From the NCBI GenBank assembly GCA_003021755.1, contig PXQZ01000006.1, positions 1 to 7,915 on the forward strand: a stretch of 7,915 nucleotides of DNA, written 5' to 3'. The notes beneath the pieces are model-generated. The model had not been told where the DNA came from. It saw nothing but the letters and a program-made list of their open reading frames with translations, and searched no databases. Position 1 is the stretch's first letter. Each line of letters begins with the position of its first letter. Made by a program: the position numbers and the translations under genes. Positions 6,258-7,915 of this stretch are shown piece after piece. This stretch comes from Halobacteriales archaeon QH_8_67_36 (GTDB lineage: Archaea; Halobacteriota; Halobacteria; Halobacteriales; Haloarculaceae).

Positions 6258-7655
6258 TCACAGCGAGTCCTGATTGGCCTGCTCGCTTCCGGGGACGCTG
6301 CCGAAGTCGGTGGCAAGGGGGAGCCTGAGCGTGATAGTCGTCCGGCCGTCGGCCCGGGAGTAGGACACCGTACCGTCGGCCGATTCCACTATCCACCGGA
6401 CCACCCACAGGCCGAGCCCGCTCCCGTGTTTGAGCTGCGTGATGTTCGCACCCTCGAAGATGACGGCCTGTTCGTGCTCCGGAATCCCGGGGCCGTCGTC
6501 CTCGACCGTGATGACGGCGTTCTTGCCGGCCGCTCGGGTGCTGGTGTGAATCGGAGTCTCGGTCCGTGTTGTCACCCGGACGGACGCCGGATCGCTGTTG
6601 TGGGTGATGGCGTTTTCCACGAGGTTCTCAAGGGCGTCCCGGATTTCGAACCCGGTCGAGACGGGCAACGGGGTTTCGATGTCGGTTACTATCGTCGCCT
6701 CCGGCCACGTCCGGCGGGCGTCGGCAACCACTTTGGTGGCCGTGCTGCCGACCTCGACGATCGTGTTCGACGGGGGATCACCGAGGATGTCCTCGGCCAT
6801 TCGGGCTTTCTCGCTGACGTTCGCGAGGGTTTCGGCGCTGGCGATGATCCGCGCCGAAGCCTCCCGAACGTCGCTGTCGTCCGTGCTGTCGGCTATCCGT
6901 TCGGCCATCCCGAAGATGACCGTCAGTTCGTTGCGGACGTTGTGTCGGAGGACGCGGTGGAGCACCTGAAGGTGCTGTCTGGCCTGCTGTTTCTCGGTGA
7001 TATCCGCGTATACCGCCAGGCCGAGAAACCGGTCGCTATCCCAGTCGATGGGAAGCCCGCGGTAGGAGAACTCCTGGACGCCGTTGGTCGTCTGGCGCTC
7101 GACGATCTCCGTCGCTACGTTCCCGTCGGCGATCCGCTCGTTGAACCGTGTCGCTTCCGCCTGATACTCCCCCGGGACGATGTAGCTGTGGAGCGACTCG
7201 CCGCGCAGGTAGTCGGCCCGATAGCCGAACGTCTCCTCGAACGCGGAGTTGACGGCTTTGACCACCGGGTCGCCGTCGCCGAGTTCGTAGACGACGGCGG
7301 CGTCGTCCAGTAGCTCGATGAAGTCCCGTAGCTGGACGAGCTGTGACGGGGGTCCCGACATCGCGTCTCGTTGTACCGTTCCGATGACGGCCCCGAGCGT
7401 CGACTCGGCGGTCACGGGCGCGAGTTCGATATCGACCGGGATTCGCTCGCCGCCCACCACGAAGTGACAGGCAACCGTCTGGCTCGCCTGGGTTTCCACC
7501 ACCTGGGCGAGTGCCGTCTCGACAGCGTCGGTATCCGCCGGCGCGACGATGTTCGTCACCGGGTCCCCGACGAGTGCCCGGGGTTCGTGTTCCAGCCACT
7601 CGGCCAGCGAGCCCGCGATGAACGTGAACCGAAACTCCGAATCGAGGAGAAACAT
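6258..7655 (-). CDS. PAS-PAS sensor histidine kinase (soluble, HisKA-HATPase)
   Basis: A two-component sensor kinase of 465 residues from the ATG at 7655. No membrane segments are visible, so it should sense a cytoplasmic signal. PAS 1 covers ~1-98 and starts directly at its first strand (FLLDSEFRFTFIAG). PAS 2 covers ~105-222 (VNSAFEETFGYRADYLRGES, ending in ADITEKQQ). The dimerisation/phosphoacceptor helix has VLHRVLRHNVRNELTVI with H238 as the likely phosphorylated histidine. The ATP-binding domain has the N box ENLVENAITHN (N348), G1 box VEDDGPGIP (385-392) and G2 box GSGLGLWVV (411-419), so the catalytic parts are intact. The VLRHNVRNEL H-box is the kind common in haloarchaeal orphan kinases; no response regulator gene is next to it. 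The signal is unknown. The start is uncertain, because protein-like sequence continues in frame upstream but without a usable canonical start (see 7656-7745). A 359-codon open frame on the other strand is a shadow. Confidence 0.9.
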   Translation of the reverse strand: MFLLDSEFRFTFIAGSLAEWLEHEPRALVGDPVTNIVAPADTDAVETALAQVVETQASQTVACHFVVGGERIPVDIELAPVTAESTLGAVIGTVQRDAMSGPPSQLVQLRDFIELLDDAAVVYELGDGDPVVKAVNSAFEETFGYRADYLRGESLHSYIVPGEYQAEATRFNERIADGNVATEIVERQTTNGVQEFSYRGLPIDWDSDRFLGLAVYADITEKQQARQHLQVLHRVLRHNVRNELTVIFGMAERIADSTDDSDVREASARIIASAETLANVSEKARMAEDILGDPPSNTIVEVGSTATKVVADARRTWPEATIVTDIETPLPVSTGFEIRDALENLVENAITHNSDPASVRVTTRTETPIHTSTRAAGKNAVITVEDDGPGIPEHEQAVIFEGANITQLKHGSGLGLWVVRWIVESADGTVSYSRADGRTTITLRLPLATDFGSVPGSEQANQDSL

Positions 7656-7745
7656 CGGTACTAGTTCTCCCGTGGGCTCGTCGGTCCGGGATACCAGTCG
7701 TTCGTCGTGGAGCCACTCATCAGTATCGCCGTTCCACTACTCCAT
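7656..7745 (-). other. In-frame 5' extension of the histidine kinase gene interrupted by TAG
   Basis: Thirty codons lie in frame before the kinase ATG: ATG (7745-7743), GAG, TAG (7739-7737), then 27 sense codons. The 27 residues include TDEWLHDERLVSRTDEP and ELVP and contain 8 Asp/Glu, like haloarchaeal protein. They would supply the helix and first strand expected just before PAS 1. No ATG, GTG or TTG occurs among the 27 codons. Either the true start was lost by a nonsense change at codon 3, or the similarity to coding sequence is chance and translation starts at 7655. Confidence 0.45.
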
Positions 7746-7753
7746 CGTGGTTA

Positions 7754-7768
7754 CTATGTAAACATATT
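7754..7768 (-). promoter_or_regulatory. Candidate box A for the histidine kinase gene
   Basis: On the minus strand AATATGTTTACATAG is the most AT-rich stretch upstream of the kinase. Transcription would start about 26 bases on, near 7732-7740. That would exclude the ATG at 7745 from the mRNA and leave a leader of about 80 bases before the ATG at 7655. The core site within the 15 bases is uncertain. Confidence 0.4.
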
Positions 7769-7821
7769 GTGGTCGTTTCGCCCGTCGTAACGGTCGCCGT
7801 CAGCTACGCCCGGGCCGTGGT

Positions 7822-7915
7822 TCACTCACGGAAAACGGACATCCGGCGGCCGTCGACGTGTCCGAGCGGGACGGCCCCGCTCAGGCACGGCCCTCGAACG
7901 TCGCGTCGGCGGGGG
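7822..7915 (-). CDS. Possible C-terminus of an unidentified minus-strand gene (window edge)
   Basis: The minus strand is open from the window edge to TGA at 7824-7822. In this frame the last residues read CLSGAVPLGHVDGRRMSVFRE, apart from a few before them, and 20 of the final 23 sense codons end in G or C. That suits haloarchaeal coding DNA, but the stretch is short, other frames here are also open, and no family is recognisable. If real, the gene lies upstream of the kinase on the same strand with ~75 bases between its stop and the 7745 ATG. Confidence 0.25.
   Translation of the reverse strand, partial: PRRRDVRGPCLSGAVPLGHVDGRRMSVFRE

Noticed and set aside
6047..6328. 93-codon plus-strand open frame overlapping the kinase 3' end
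   Set aside because: Its Arg-rich composition and lack of any domain or promoter, plus overlap with a secure gene, mark it as chance.
6234..7313. Plus-strand open frame of 359 codons opposite the histidine kinase
   Set aside because: The kinase frame has complete, ordered domains and catalytic motifs; this antisense frame has none and runs past the kinase stop.
1..7915. CRISPR array, complete insertion sequence, origin of replication
   Set aside because: No regularly spaced direct repeats, no transposase frame with terminal repeats, and no Orc1/Cdc6 gene or clustered origin boxes were seen.

Overview
The window is chromosomal DNA from a haloarchaeon (class Halobacteria; a Haloarcula-like genus would fit, but I cannot place it). 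The signs are GC-rich third codon positions, acidic soluble proteins, TATA-type (box A) promoters 24-31 bases before start codons, a tRNA without an encoded CCA, and a nuoL-nuoM-nuoN gene order matching the end of the haloarchaeal complex I operon.

Layout. Bases 2-4264 (+) hold the 3' end of a respiratory complex I operon: the last ~390 residues of NuoL, then complete NuoM and NuoN. Each gene starts on the base after the previous stop codon, and each internal start is preceded by a GGAGG motif that lies inside the upstream gene's final Gly-Gly codons. The three proteins are the antiporter-like proton-pumping subunits of the membrane arm. NuoN runs tail-to-tail into a metallo-beta-lactamase-fold hydrolase on the minus strand (4256-5206), and the two stop regions overlap by 9 bp. 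The hydrolase appears to be leaderless, with a TATA-like element at -31 to -24 and a 10-bp direct repeat at exactly 30-bp spacing upstream. Divergent from it is a gene for an 89-residue, charged, helical haloarchaeal protein of unknown function (5451-5720), followed closely by tRNA-Val(CAC) (5769-5843) with its own TATA box.

From 5844 to 6257 there is no convincing gene. This 414-bp gap contains a nested hairpin and a segment of about 48% GC, against 63-70% in coding lines I counted, which resembles a decayed insertion beside the tRNA. A soluble PAS-PAS-HisKA-HATPase sensor histidine kinase follows on the minus strand (6258-7655). Its 5' end is ambiguous: protein-like sequence continues in frame for 27 codons upstream of the first usable ATG, then meets a TAG at codon 3 of a further in-frame ATG. 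The last ~95 bases may carry the C-terminus of another minus-strand gene (weak call).

The complex I genes work together in one membrane complex. The other genes look like independent transcription units, and I see nothing that ties them to complex I function. I found no clear new multi-gene system. The best leads are the kinase 5' end, the 30-bp-spaced repeat at the hydrolase promoter, and the tRNA-flanking low-GC segment.
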